Shown here: positions 8,382 to 16,293 of the stretch, piece after piece
Numbering within the stretch: the first letter of the stretch is position 1
How the letters are laid out: each line of letters begins with the position of its first letter
NCBI GenBank assembly: GCA_945890595.1
Contig: CAMDCQ010000033.1
Coordinates: forward strand, 1-16,570
Length of the DNA: 16,570 nt
Reading direction: 5' to 3'
Source: Chitinophaga pinensis
Lineage (GTDB): Bacteria > Bacteroidota > Bacteroidia > NS11-12g > UBA9320
Made by a program: the position numbers and the translations under genes
The notes under the pieces: model-generated
Seen by the model: only the letters and a program-made list of their open reading frames with translations
Told to the model about the DNA's origin: nothing
Database searches by the model: none

Positions 8382-8389
8382 CAAAAGTA
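8382..8389 (-). promoter_or_regulatory. Candidate -7 element for the methyltransferase cluster
   Basis: On the minus strand this is TACTTTTG, a full match to TAnnTTTG, separated from the ATG by 7 bases. A TTTTTG lies 11 bases further upstream, closer than a standard -33 box. If used, transcription would start within a few bases of the start codon. Confidence 0.45.
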
Positions 8390-8514
8390 CCCGCATTAAT
8401 CAAAAATAAACGAATAAAAGGAAACAAAAAAGATGAGCGATACACAAGAGGTGGTCGAATAAAATCATGAAAAGATATATTCTGTCTGCTAATTATTTAT
8501 TTTTTAATACCTTG

Positions 8515-8540
8515 TGTAACTTTCCAAATAAAGAGTCGTA
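8515..8540 (+). promoter_or_regulatory. ECF-type promoter, TGTAAC-N16-CGTA
   Basis: TGTAAC at 8515-8520 and CGTA at 8537-8540 are separated by exactly 16 bases. ECF sigma factors typically read an AAC-containing -35 and a CGT-type -10 with this spacing (Bacillus SigW prefers TGAAAC-N16-CGTA). The site lies 19 bases before the ATG of an ECF sigma gene, where autoregulated promoters are usually found. It is the only clear promoter in the 185-base gap at 8375-8559 pointing this way. Autoregulation is inferred from position and pattern. Confidence 0.55.
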
Positions 8541-8559
8541 TAACCTATACTAACCCCAA

Positions 8560-9045
8560 ATGACCACCCAGGATTACAATACATGTGTGAAGCAATATTC
8601 AGATGGGATATTTCGCTTTATCGTGAAAAATTTAAGGGATGAGTTTGAGGCAGAAAATATCGTTCAAAATACATTTGAGAAATTATGGGTTCGCATAGAT
8701 CAAGTGGAAATGAAAACAGCAAAAGCATACCTCTTTAAAATTGCGTATAATAATATGATAGATGTGATACGAAAGAATAAAAATCATACGGATTTAACAA
8801 GTGCCGTGCATGTAGCATCTGATAATTATGAATACAATAATTTAATTGAATACGTAAGCATGGCGGTAAACGAATTACCCGCCAAACAAAAAAGTGTATT
8901 GACCTTAAGAGATTACGAAGGCCATGATTACAAGAGTATCGGAGACATAACTGGTATGAGCGAAAGTCAAGTGAAGATTAATATTTTTAGAGCCCGTAAA
9001 TACATTAAAGCATACATCAATAAACTAGAATTGATGACATTATAA
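8560..9045 (+). CDS. ECF-subfamily RNA polymerase sigma factor
   Basis: This 161-residue protein has the two-domain layout of ECF sigma factors. Region 2 spans about 9-73 and includes EAENIVQNTFEKLW (30-43) and AYLFKIAYNNMIDVIRK (56-72), the core-binding and -10 recognition part. Region 4 spans about 100-152 and contains LPAKQKSVLTLRDYEGHDY (106-124) and the -35-reading HTH SIGDITGMSESQVKINIFRARK. There is no region 1.1 or 3, and the length is normal for the group. The next gene, 10 bases on, encodes a single-pass membrane protein that fits an anti-sigma factor, and the third gene encodes a beta-barrel protein. An ECF-type promoter directly upstream suggests the factor drives its own operon. 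The inducing signal is unknown. Confidence 0.92.
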   Translation: MTTQDYNTCVKQYSDGIFRFIVKNLRDEFEAENIVQNTFEKLWVRIDQVEMKTAKAYLFKIAYNNMIDVIRKNKNHTDLTSAVHVASDNYEYNNLIEYVSMAVNELPAKQKSVLTLRDYEGHDYKSIGDITGMSESQVKINIFRARKYIKAYINKLELMTL

Positions 9046-9055
9046 AAAGAGAAGG

Positions 9056-9919
9056 ATGATATTAGATAAGGATAATTATGAACTAATCATGTTTGATCTG
9101 CTGGAGGGAAATCTTTCTGAAGCAGAGGAGCTATTAGTGATGGATCAAATAGAAGGTGACGAGTTTTTTTTTAGAGAATGGAAACTTTTTAAAGCAACCG
9201 TTCTTGTGCCAAGTTCCACAATTGTATTTAGTGGCAAGGCAAGTCTCTATAAGGAAGAAAAAACGGTTGCTATGATGCCCAAGCGATGGGCCGCTATAGC
9301 GGCTTCAGTATGTATTTTAGCCGCAGTGCTTATTTCATGGCCACGACAACAAAGGGAGATGGTTCAAGGTATTACTGCTGTTACAGAGCTTAAATCGGAT
9401 AGCAATCAAGTTTTTCAAGATGAGACACAAAAAAATAGTGCCTTTGAAACCGAAATAAATGAAAATAGGTCAGGCTCTAGAGGTATTTATAAAGCCAATC
9501 AAAAAGTGACAGAATTAGGTGTCAAGCAAGTTGTCACTACTTTAGAATTAGAGCAAACGATGATTCCTAATGAACACAGGAACGATGTTGAGGTACTGGT
9601 TCAAACTAAACCCAACATAATCCAAGCTTTTATAGTACCAAAATTGGCTGAAAATCAACTCGTAGTTCAGGAAACAACTACCAATACCCAAGAATCAAAG
9701 TTGGCACCCAGCCGAAAAGAGAGAGCTATGAAATCTTTTAGAATTAAAGAGCTTATTCGCCTCAAAAATAATATAAGCGATATTTTGGTAATGGCGAGTA
9801 ATCCTAAACTCAATATAAATACTGATTTTAAAAATAACAGACCCAGCATTCAACTAGAATTAGAAACAAAAGGATATCAAGCTATTGCAAGCCTTGAGCC
9901 GTTTAAAAATAGAAATTAA
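9056..9919 (+). CDS. Probable transmembrane anti-sigma factor
   Basis: This 287-residue protein has an acidic, helical N-terminal part (about 1-75, with FDLLEGNLSEAEE at 13-25) and one hydrophobic segment at about 78-95 flanked by PKRW and PRQQR. A polar C-terminal region of about 190 residues follows. Basic residues lie on both sides of the segment; an N-in orientation with the C-terminal part in the periplasm would suit an anti-sigma factor. I infer that role from position: it lies directly after an ECF sigma gene and has the right topology, with a cytoplasmic part able to hold the sigma factor. No zinc-binding His-x3-Cys-x2-Cys motif is present, so it is not a ZAS-type anti-sigma. The C-terminal region matches no domain I recognise. 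A purine-rich AGAAGG sits directly against the ATG, too close to serve as a normal ribosome site; the start is supported by the conserved-looking N-terminus. Confidence 0.65.
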   Translation: MILDKDNYELIMFDLLEGNLSEAEELLVMDQIEGDEFFFREWKLFKATVLVPSSTIVFSGKASLYKEEKTVAMMPKRWAAIAASVCILAAVLISWPRQQREMVQGITAVTELKSDSNQVFQDETQKNSAFETEINENRSGSRGIYKANQKVTELGVKQVVTTLELEQTMIPNEHRNDVEVLVQTKPNIIQAFIVPKLAENQLVVQETTTNTQESKLAPSRKERAMKSFRIKELIRLKNNISDILVMASNPKLNINTDFKNNRPSIQLELETKGYQAIASLEPFKNRN

Positions 9920-9922
9920 TAC

Positions 9923-10855
9923 ATGAATAAAATGAAAATTAACATCAACGTAACCCTTACTTTTTTAATGGTCTGTGCTGCTGTAACAAGTTTTGCACAA
10001 ACAGACTCCGCACAAGCAACCCATGAAACAATAATAGAAGGCGATAAAGTCAAAGTTATCTTTAAGGAAAAACAGGTTGTGAAAATAAATGCAGTTGGTA
10101 AAGATACGGTTGTAAACAGAATAGAGTCATTTAGCATAGTGACCAAAGATCAAGACGAACGAGAAGTAGTAGACAAGCCTGATTTAGAAGATAATGCGGC
10201 AGAGCATTCGGATTTTATAGACACGAAATGGAACAGCTTTCAGTTAGGTTATACTAATGCATTGAACAATGGAGGGAAATTAGAACCTGATGCAAATTAT
10301 GCTGATATGGCCATTGACGCTGGAAAATCAATTAACGTTAATTGGCAAATTGTCACCCAAGCTATGAATATTTATAAAGAAAATGTCCGTTTAGTGTACG
10401 GAATAGGTATTGATATTAGTAATTATCGATTTAACGAAAATATAGATTTAGATGTACCTATGTTAGGTGCACCAACTTCACCCTTAGAGACCAATCCGAG
10501 TAACAATAATTACAAGAGAAATAAATTAGTCACACAATATTTGACCATGCCTCTATTACTTAACCTTAAACTAAGCCCTAAAAATAACGATGACTATGTA
10601 TATATATCTGGCGGCGCAAATTTCGGTTACTTAATAGGGAGCCATCAAAAACAAGTATGGAAAGATAATGGTAAAAAGAAAAATAAGAAAGAAGACGATT
10701 TTAACTTAGAGCAGTTCAGACTGGGTTATGAAGTGCAATTTGGATATAAGGATATTGTATTGTTCGGTAAGTATTTCCCCAAAAGTATGTTTAAAGAAAA
10801 TTTAGGTCCTGATTTAAGAACTGTTTCAGTTGGTATTCTGATTGGGAAAGTATAA
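9923..10855 (+). CDS. Outer-membrane beta-barrel protein
   Basis: This 310-residue protein has a signal peptide (residues 1-25, or shorter if the second ATG at 9932 is used) ending in TSFAQ. A charged linker of about 75 residues follows. From about residue 105 it shows alternating beta strands typical of small PorT-like or generic outer-membrane barrels: SFQLGYTNAL, NVRLVYGIGIDIS, YLTMPLLLNLKL, YVYISGGANFGYLIG, FRLGYEVQFGYK and VSVGILIG. The final strand ends close to the C-terminus, as outer-membrane barrels do. It begins 3 bases after the anti-sigma-like gene and ends before a hairpin terminator, so it is the last gene of the ECF operon and a likely target of that sigma factor. Its cargo or sensory role is unknown. 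Confidence 0.75.
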   Translation: MNKMKININVTLTFLMVCAAVTSFAQTDSAQATHETIIEGDKVKVIFKEKQVVKINAVGKDTVVNRIESFSIVTKDQDEREVVDKPDLEDNAAEHSDFIDTKWNSFQLGYTNALNNGGKLEPDANYADMAIDAGKSINVNWQIVTQAMNIYKENVRLVYGIGIDISNYRFNENIDLDVPMLGAPTSPLETNPSNNNYKRNKLVTQYLTMPLLLNLKLSPKNNDDYVYISGGANFGYLIGSHQKQVWKDNGKKKNKKEDDFNLEQFRLGYEVQFGYKDIVLFGKYFPKSMFKENLGPDLRTVSVGILIGKV

Positions 10856-10906
10856 AGAAATCAGGTAAGACGTTATTCAAAAACTTCGTAATTTAGCTTT
10901 TAGTTG

Positions 10907-10940
10907 GGCCCTGATCGTAAGTGCGAGAAGGGCCTTTTTT
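10907..10940 (+). terminator. Intrinsic terminator of the ECF operon
   Basis: GGCCCT (10907-10912) pairs with AGGGCC (10929-10934), and an inner TCG/CGA pair closes a 6-base loop. Between the two stems lie opposing GA dinucleotides, which could form sheared G-A pairs. Six T residues follow (10935-10940). It sits 51 bases after the beta-barrel gene, and its T-run touches the stop codon of the convergent L,D-transpeptidase gene. There is no T-run on the opposite strand, so it works for the plus direction only. Confidence 0.85.
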
Positions 10941-12744
10941 ACATCCTATCCATTTCTTGGAGTATAAGACGATTTTGGTCATAAATATCATAAGCAGCGT
11001 GTAATTGCCACTTACTATCAAAGTAAAGTGTTCTATAATCTAGGAAAAGCGGCATTGGTTTAGTTAGATTGACATTCGCCGTTTTTGTAATTTTTCGGAT
11101 CTTTGCTGTTGAATCTTTTGGGTCCCAATTTTTTAATCGTGCTGTATCTCGAGGAGGGTAGCCCAACATAACTCTAAAATCGTCTGCATCATACTTAGTT
11201 GAATTTTGCATAAGGAACTCTCCAAATTCGTGTGGTTTTTCAAGTCGTACACATCCATGACTCACAGCACGTTGCGTTTTCTCAAAAGCAGCCTTAGACG
11301 GAGTGTCATGCAGATAAATAAAAAACGGATTGCTAAATAAAAACTTTACGGTGCCCAGCGAATTGTTGGGTCCGGGCTGTTCTACTATTTTATAGGGGAT
11401 GCTGGTTTTACTTATTCTGCTCCATTGAATGGTATCGCTATTAATTTCTTTGCCGTTGTGCGTCACTTTGTATCCTTTTTTACGCAAGTAATGAGGTTCG
11501 GAAACAAGCATAGGCCACATTTCTCGGGTAATAATACTATTGGGAACTGTCCACGTTGGATTGAGCACAGCGTAGGTTATTTCACTGGCTATTTGCGGTG
11601 TTTCCATATTTTTAGGTAGCTTATATAGCCAGCCACTATCGCTATATTCTTTAACCATGGCGTCGTAGTTATCTGGCAGATTTTTGCCAATACACACTTT
11701 CATCTCCTTTGAGCTATTTGGCCCATGCATTTCTACTGTATATTGTGGAAGATTAATGTAAACATAGGGTTTTTCTTGCGGTTTGGTAAACCATCGCTGA
11801 CGCTCCATATTTGCTTTTACTTGATCTATATTATGGGTGGGAGTGGTGTTTACTATTTTATAGGTTTTGTATCCCATAGTACCGTCGGGAGTAAGATTAT
11901 TTATAGCCTGAATTTTTTTAATGATTTTGGCGAGATCCTCTGTAAAAACATTAGTATTTGTAAGCGATTGTACGCTGGAATCTGGCATATTTCGCTGTTT
12001 TAATTTTGATATCAGTTTACCAATTACAGGTGCAGAGTCACCTATGGCTAATTTCGGATAGTCTGCAAAGTCTATGGCAGATGATATTTCAATTTTCTTT
12101 TTTTGTTGATACAGCTTAAGTAATTTTTGAAGTTCTTGGTAGGTGGTATCATTTTTATGAATTTCCTCAATCATACCAATTTTATTAGGTTCGTTCAAAA
12201 AGTCATAAAACTTCATAGATTTCCAATTGTTTCGAGGCAACATATACGTGTAACCATAAACTTTGATAGGACTGCTTCTGCCATTTGCAATATCCTTATA
12301 CATTCTCAATAGACTATTGGATATGATCAGTTCTAACTCAGCATATACGCGATAAATACTATCAGAACTGCTATAATTTGCTGCTTTCGCTTTATAATAA
12401 CTAACCAATGGAAGATAATAATATCGTGCATCCATTCCGTGCGTTTCGCTATATGAAAAGGTAGATTCCAGTTTCTTCCATGCAGTGGAGTCTCCCATCA
12501 AAACATCCCAATGAAGAGGCATATAATCCCTTTCCTGGTAAAATGATTGTAAGGTATCCATAAATTGAAGTTGATCCTGACAAACAAGTACTGTCCATTT
12601 ACTAAATTGATTTTCGAGATAGTAAGCAAATGAATCCTGAGTTAGAACAATATTGTGCTTACCTATTTTAGCCTCTTTTTGACAAGAAGAAAATGCTAAG
12701 AGTGCAACCAAGACTCCACCTAAGGCTTTTTTGAAGCTTTTCAT
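10939..12744 (-). CDS. YcbB-type L,D-transpeptidase lipoprotein
   Basis: This 601-residue protein has a lipoprotein signal: MKSFKK, a hydrophobic run, and lipobox AFSSC with Cys21 as the lipidated residue. The order of parts fits YcbB/LdtD-like enzymes: a helical scaffold region (about 40-230), a peptidoglycan-binding-like segment (about 238-298, with IQAINNLTPDGTMGYKTY), NMERQRWF at 312-319, and a YkuD catalytic domain (about 325-525). Catalytic residues are His479 in YLHDTPSK and the SHGCVRLE motif with Cys498 and Arg500. Such enzymes form 3-3 cross-links in peptidoglycan or attach proteins to it, and are resistant to most beta-lactams. The gene lies 33 bases after a second, unrelated-family L,D-transpeptidase and probably shares its transcript; a near-match TACTTTTA (12765-12772) could be an internal promoter. 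Confidence 0.9.
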   Translation of the reverse strand: MKSFKKALGGVLVALLAFSSCQKEAKIGKHNIVLTQDSFAYYLENQFSKWTVLVCQDQLQFMDTLQSFYQERDYMPLHWDVLMGDSTAWKKLESTFSYSETHGMDARYYYLPLVSYYKAKAANYSSSDSIYRVYAELELIISNSLLRMYKDIANGRSSPIKVYGYTYMLPRNNWKSMKFYDFLNEPNKIGMIEEIHKNDTTYQELQKLLKLYQQKKKIEISSAIDFADYPKLAIGDSAPVIGKLISKLKQRNMPDSSVQSLTNTNVFTEDLAKIIKKIQAINNLTPDGTMGYKTYKIVNTTPTHNIDQVKANMERQRWFTKPQEKPYVYINLPQYTVEMHGPNSSKEMKVCIGKNLPDNYDAMVKEYSDSGWLYKLPKNMETPQIASEITYAVLNPTWTVPNSIITREMWPMLVSEPHYLRKKGYKVTHNGKEINSDTIQWSRISKTSIPYKIVEQPGPNNSLGTVKFLFSNPFFIYLHDTPSKAAFEKTQRAVSHGCVRLEKPHEFGEFLMQNSTKYDADDFRVMLGYPPRDTARLKNWDPKDSTAKIRKITKTANVNLTKPMPLFLDYRTLYFDSKWQLHAAYDIYDQNRLILQEMDRM

Positions 12745-12777
12745 AAAACGTTACAAAGTTTACATAAAAGTATCTAA

Positions 12778-13614
12778 TTAAATGCTTAATTCGTCCACAG
12801 TGATGTAGAGATTAGCATTCAGTATAGCGGATTTTTGCAGGTAATCAGCCGTAGTAGAATATATAAACAAGCAATTACCTCCTTTTAATGTATTAACTAG
12901 TTGGGTATTTATTTTTTGGGAAACTGCTGGACAGCCAAAACTTCTTCCAATACGCTCTTTTCGCGTTACAAGGTCCCCGTTTACATAACTCGCACCGTGT
13001 ATCACTATTCCTCTTGCAAATGCGTTAGAATTAAATTTAGCCTCCATACCACTGAGCTTAAGCGAAAGATTATTACTTCCGAAATATGTTCCGCCAGTAG
13101 TGTAAAAACCTAGAGAGCTTTTGTTACTTCCATACTTATTGCTAAAGTACTTCGCATATTCTTCGCCGGTTTGGGCACCGTGGGCTACCAACTCGTTAAA
13201 AATTACTTTTTTGGTGTCTATATCAATAACCCAAAGTCTTTTCTTATTGCAAAAAAGCGTGAAGTCAATTACAGTAAGGTATCGGTCTGAGGCTAACTCG
13301 TCAGTGTGTTTCAAAAACAAATAACCTTGTAAAGCGTAATTAAGTATTTTGGGTGCAATGGTGTCTTGCCCATCGTCATATCTTAACTGATGATGAAATC
13401 TGGCACTGTATGCTCTGAATTCATCTGACTGCAGGGTTACCAGTCTTTTTCCATCTTCATTATCATGGATTAGGTAATTGGTTGAAAGATTGGAGATATC
13501 TGTTTTCTCTTGAAAAGCGGAGGTAAAAATGAGCAATAAAAAACCAGCTAAACCCTTAACCCAAATCAAGTAAGTCTTACTCAATTTGCGTTTTTTAGAA
13601 TTTAGCTGGTTCAA
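12778..13614 (-). CDS. Murein L,D-transpeptidase, YkuD_2 type
   Basis: This 278-residue protein has one N-terminal hydrophobic segment (about 14-34), acting as a signal peptide or anchor. The catalytic part matches the murein L,D-transpeptidase YkuD_2 family: SLGFYTTGGTYFGS (167-180), RGIVIHGASY with His206 (201-210) and RIGRSFGCPAVS with Cys228 (221-232). It uses SFGCPAVS rather than the SHGCVRL of classical YkuD enzymes, which separates it from its downstream neighbour. It should act on peptidoglycan in the periplasm. It starts 15 bases after the stop of hppA, so it is probably read from the hppA promoter. No Shine-Dalgarno is visible, as usual in this phylum. Confidence 0.85.
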   Translation of the reverse strand: MNQLNSKKRKLSKTYLIWVKGLAGFLLLIFTSAFQEKTDISNLSTNYLIHDNEDGKRLVTLQSDEFRAYSARFHHQLRYDDGQDTIAPKILNYALQGYLFLKHTDELASDRYLTVIDFTLFCNKKRLWVIDIDTKKVIFNELVAHGAQTGEEYAKYFSNKYGSNKSSLGFYTTGGTYFGSNNLSLKLSGMEAKFNSNAFARGIVIHGASYVNGDLVTRKERIGRSFGCPAVSQKINTQLVNTLKGGNCLFIYSTTADYLQKSAILNANLYITVDELSI

Positions 13615-13629
13615 TTGTTTTTTATCTTT

Positions 13630-16026
13630 TTAGTCTTGGTCTTCTGCGTTGTCTATCTCTACAGTAGTTGTTTGCTGTTCAATAGGAGCACTCATGCTTT
13701 CGCTTGTTGCTTCTTTTTTAGCGCAACACGCTTTTTTCTCGCCCTCTTCATACTTACAACAAGCGGTATGATCGGCTACATTTTTGTCGCATATCGCAAT
13801 GTGTGCTTCCATGGCTTCTTTACTGCAGCATGCTTTTTTACCTGAGTCACCATGTAACCCACCTAAAATTGGTGCAATAACCAAGCCAATAAGACAAGTT
13901 AGTTTTATCAGGATATTCATAGAAGGACCTGAAGTATCTTTAAATGGGTCACCTACGGTGTCTCCAGTTACTGCTGCTTTGTGCGCATCAGAACCTTTGT
14001 ACGTCATTTCGCCATTAATCATAACACCAGCTTCAAACGATTTTTTAGCATTGTCCCAAGCACCACCTGCGTTATTTTGGAATATTGCCCAAAGGACACC
14101 AGAAACGGTAACTCCAGCCATATAACCTCCTAACATCTCAGCTACTAGCATATTGTTGTCGCCGTATACCAATTTGCCTACAAGCACCACAGCAATAGGG
14201 AAACCAATTGTTAAAATACCGGGTAACATCATTTCTTTAAGTGAAGCTTTGGTAGAAATATCTACACATTTACCGTATTCAGGTTTTCCTGTACCTTCCA
14301 TGATACCTGGAATTTCTCTAAACTGACGTCTAACTTCTTCTACCATTTCCATGGCAGCTTTACCTACAGCATTCATAGCAAGTGCAGAGAATACTACTGG
14401 AATCATAGCTCCAACAAAAAGCATAGCAAGAACTGGCGCTTTGAATATGTTGATACCATCTATACCCGTAAATGTAACATAAGCAGCAAATAAAGCTAGC
14501 GAGGTAAGTGCAGCCGAAGCAATAGCAAATCCTTTTCCGGTGGCAGCAGTTGTATTACCAACAGAATCCAAAATGTCTGTTCTTTCTCTAACGATAGGCT
14601 CTTGCTCACTCATCTCTGCAATTCCTCCAGCGTTGTCAGATATTGGTCCAAAAGCATCAATCGCTAACTGCATTGCAGTAGTTGCCATCATGGCAGAGGC
14701 AGCAAGTGCAACTCCATAAAAACCTGCAAAAGCATAAGAAGCCCAAATAGCAGCAGCAAATAAAAGTACAGAAGAGAAAGTAGAAATCATACCTGTAGCT
14801 AGACCAGCAATAATGTTGGTTCCTGCTCCAGTGCTTGATTGTTGTACAATTTTAAGAATTGGAGGTTTACCAAGTCCAGTATAATATTCTGTAAAAGAAG
14901 AGATACCTGCGCCGACAACTAAACCTACTAAGGTCGCAAAAAATACTCTCATAGAAGATATTTCTTTAGATCCTTCACCAAAGAAATTCATATTCATTGT
15001 TGCTGGGAGCATCCAAGTAACTAAACCATAACAAGCAACAGCAACTAAAGCGATTGATGTCCAGTTTCCTATATTCAAGGCTTTTTGAACTTCATTTTCT
15101 TTGGCGTCGTTGCTAGATATTTTTACTAAGAAAGTGCCAATTATTGAAATAACAATACCTGCACCGGCTATAGCCATAGGTAATAGTATCGGGCCAATAC
15201 CACCAAATTCGTCTTGTATTGATCCACCCATGTCTGTGATAACATAATTACCTAAAACCATAGCAGCAAGAACTGTAGCTACATAAGAACCAAATAAATC
15301 AGCACCCATACCTGCTACGTCTCCTACGTTATCTCCTACGTTATCTGCAATAGTTGCAGGGTTACGAGGATCGTCTTCTGGAATACCCGCTTCTACTTTA
15401 CCTACTAAGTCAGCACCTACGTCAGCAGCTTTTGTATAAATACCGCCACCCACACGCGCAAACAATGCGATTGACTCAGCTCCTAATGAGAATCCTGCTA
15501 GTGTTTCAAGAACGATTGTCATATCAGCAGTGTTTGTCCAAACACCACCCATAAAGAAGTTAAAGAAAGCAATAAATAACAAGGTAAGACCTAAAACTGC
15601 AAGTCCTGCAACGCCAAGGCCCATAACTGTTCCACCACCAAAAGATACTTTTAATGCATTGGGTAAGCTAGTTTTAGCCGCTTGCGTAGTTCTTACGTTC
15701 GTTTTAGTAGCTATTTTCATACCCATATTTCCTGCTAAAGCAGAGAACACAGCACCAATAATAAATGCAGGTATTATCAAGTAATGAGTAGTTGGTACAA
15801 AGAATGCTATTCCAGCTAATACAACTGATGCACCAATAACAAAGAAAGTTAGCAGTCTGTATTCAGCTTTAAGGAAGGCAAGTGCACCTTCATAGATATA
15901 ATCCGCGATCTCTTTCATTTTGCCGTCTCCAGCATCCTGTTTTAACACCCAGTTTCTTTTAATTACCATATAAATAAGGCCTATAACGGCCATAAGTATC
16001 GGCATATAAATCATCATTTTTTCCAT
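13630..16026 (-). CDS. hppA: K+-dependent ion-pumping membrane pyrophosphatase with Cys-rich tail
   Basis: This 798-residue multi-pass protein splits cytoplasmic pyrophosphate and pumps H+ and/or Na+ across the inner membrane. The substrate site is clear: DVGADLVGKVE at 202-212 and the EDDPRNPATIADNVGDNVGD run at 217-236, with a second Asp-rich site, DAFGPISDNAGGIAEMS, at 457-473. Ala494 and Gly497 in GNTTAATGKG mark the K+-dependent subfamily (K+-independent enzymes have Lys at the first position). The conserved GDTVGDPFKDTSGPS closes the core. The pumped ion cannot be fixed by eye. After the last membrane segment there is an extra tail of about 70 residues (729-798) with three Cys-Cys pairs, a further Cys and two His, then an acidic end, which is not part of the usual enzyme. 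It is the first gene of a run with two L,D-transpeptidases. Confidence 0.95.
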   Translation of the reverse strand: MEKMMIYMPILMAVIGLIYMVIKRNWVLKQDAGDGKMKEIADYIYEGALAFLKAEYRLLTFFVIGASVVLAGIAFFVPTTHYLIIPAFIIGAVFSALAGNMGMKIATKTNVRTTQAAKTSLPNALKVSFGGGTVMGLGVAGLAVLGLTLLFIAFFNFFMGGVWTNTADMTIVLETLAGFSLGAESIALFARVGGGIYTKAADVGADLVGKVEAGIPEDDPRNPATIADNVGDNVGDVAGMGADLFGSYVATVLAAMVLGNYVITDMGGSIQDEFGGIGPILLPMAIAGAGIVISIIGTFLVKISSNDAKENEVQKALNIGNWTSIALVAVACYGLVTWMLPATMNMNFFGEGSKEISSMRVFFATLVGLVVGAGISSFTEYYTGLGKPPILKIVQQSSTGAGTNIIAGLATGMISTFSSVLLFAAAIWASYAFAGFYGVALAASAMMATTAMQLAIDAFGPISDNAGGIAEMSEQEPIVRERTDILDSVGNTTAATGKGFAIASAALTSLALFAAYVTFTGIDGINIFKAPVLAMLFVGAMIPVVFSALAMNAVGKAAMEMVEEVRRQFREIPGIMEGTGKPEYGKCVDISTKASLKEMMLPGILTIGFPIAVVLVGKLVYGDNNMLVAEMLGGYMAGVTVSGVLWAIFQNNAGGAWDNAKKSFEAGVMINGEMTYKGSDAHKAAVTGDTVGDPFKDTSGPSMNILIKLTCLIGLVIAPILGGLHGDSGKKACCSKEAMEAHIAICDKNVADHTACCKYEEGEKKACCAKKEATSESMSAPIEQQTTTVEIDNAEDQD

Positions 16027-16070
16027 GAATTCTAAAATTTACTATTTCTGCTTGTTTTATTTAAAGCCTG

Positions 16071-16102
16071 CAAAAGTAAAATTATTCATTAAATAGGAGC
16101 AA
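16071..16102 (-). promoter_or_regulatory. hppA promoter (-33/-7, Bacteroidota type)
   Basis: On the minus strand, TTG (16102-16100) is followed after 21 bases by TACTTTTG (16078-16071). This fits the Bacteroidota arrangement of a TTG-type -33 box and a TAnnTTTG -7 box. The -7 box is 44 bases upstream of the hppA ATG. It lies in the 283-base divergent gap 16027-16309; outside this promoter and the lepA element I see nothing else in that gap except a weak 5-bp stem near 16147-16177. Confidence 0.55.
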
Positions 16103-16293
16103 GTTGGTTTAATTTTCTTCTAAAGGTGTATTGTTTTCTTTGTATTTAGCCGATAGTCTGAGGGTATTTTTTGGCTATTAAACCTAAATAAAAGGCGAGG
16201 TCCTAAAAAGCACCCTACAATAGAATCTTTGATCTACTTAATTGAGCAGTACGAATACTCCAAAATCACTGCTTTTCGAAAGGCTAAAAAAAC

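Noticed and set aside
15354..15784. Plus-strand open frames inside hppA
   Set aside because: They are antisense shadows of a highly conserved membrane protein gene.
16147..16177. TAGCC...GGCTA hairpin in the hppA/lepA gap
   Set aside because: A 5-bp stem with a 21-base loop in AT-rich DNA is expected by chance; there is no associated T-run or conserved motif.
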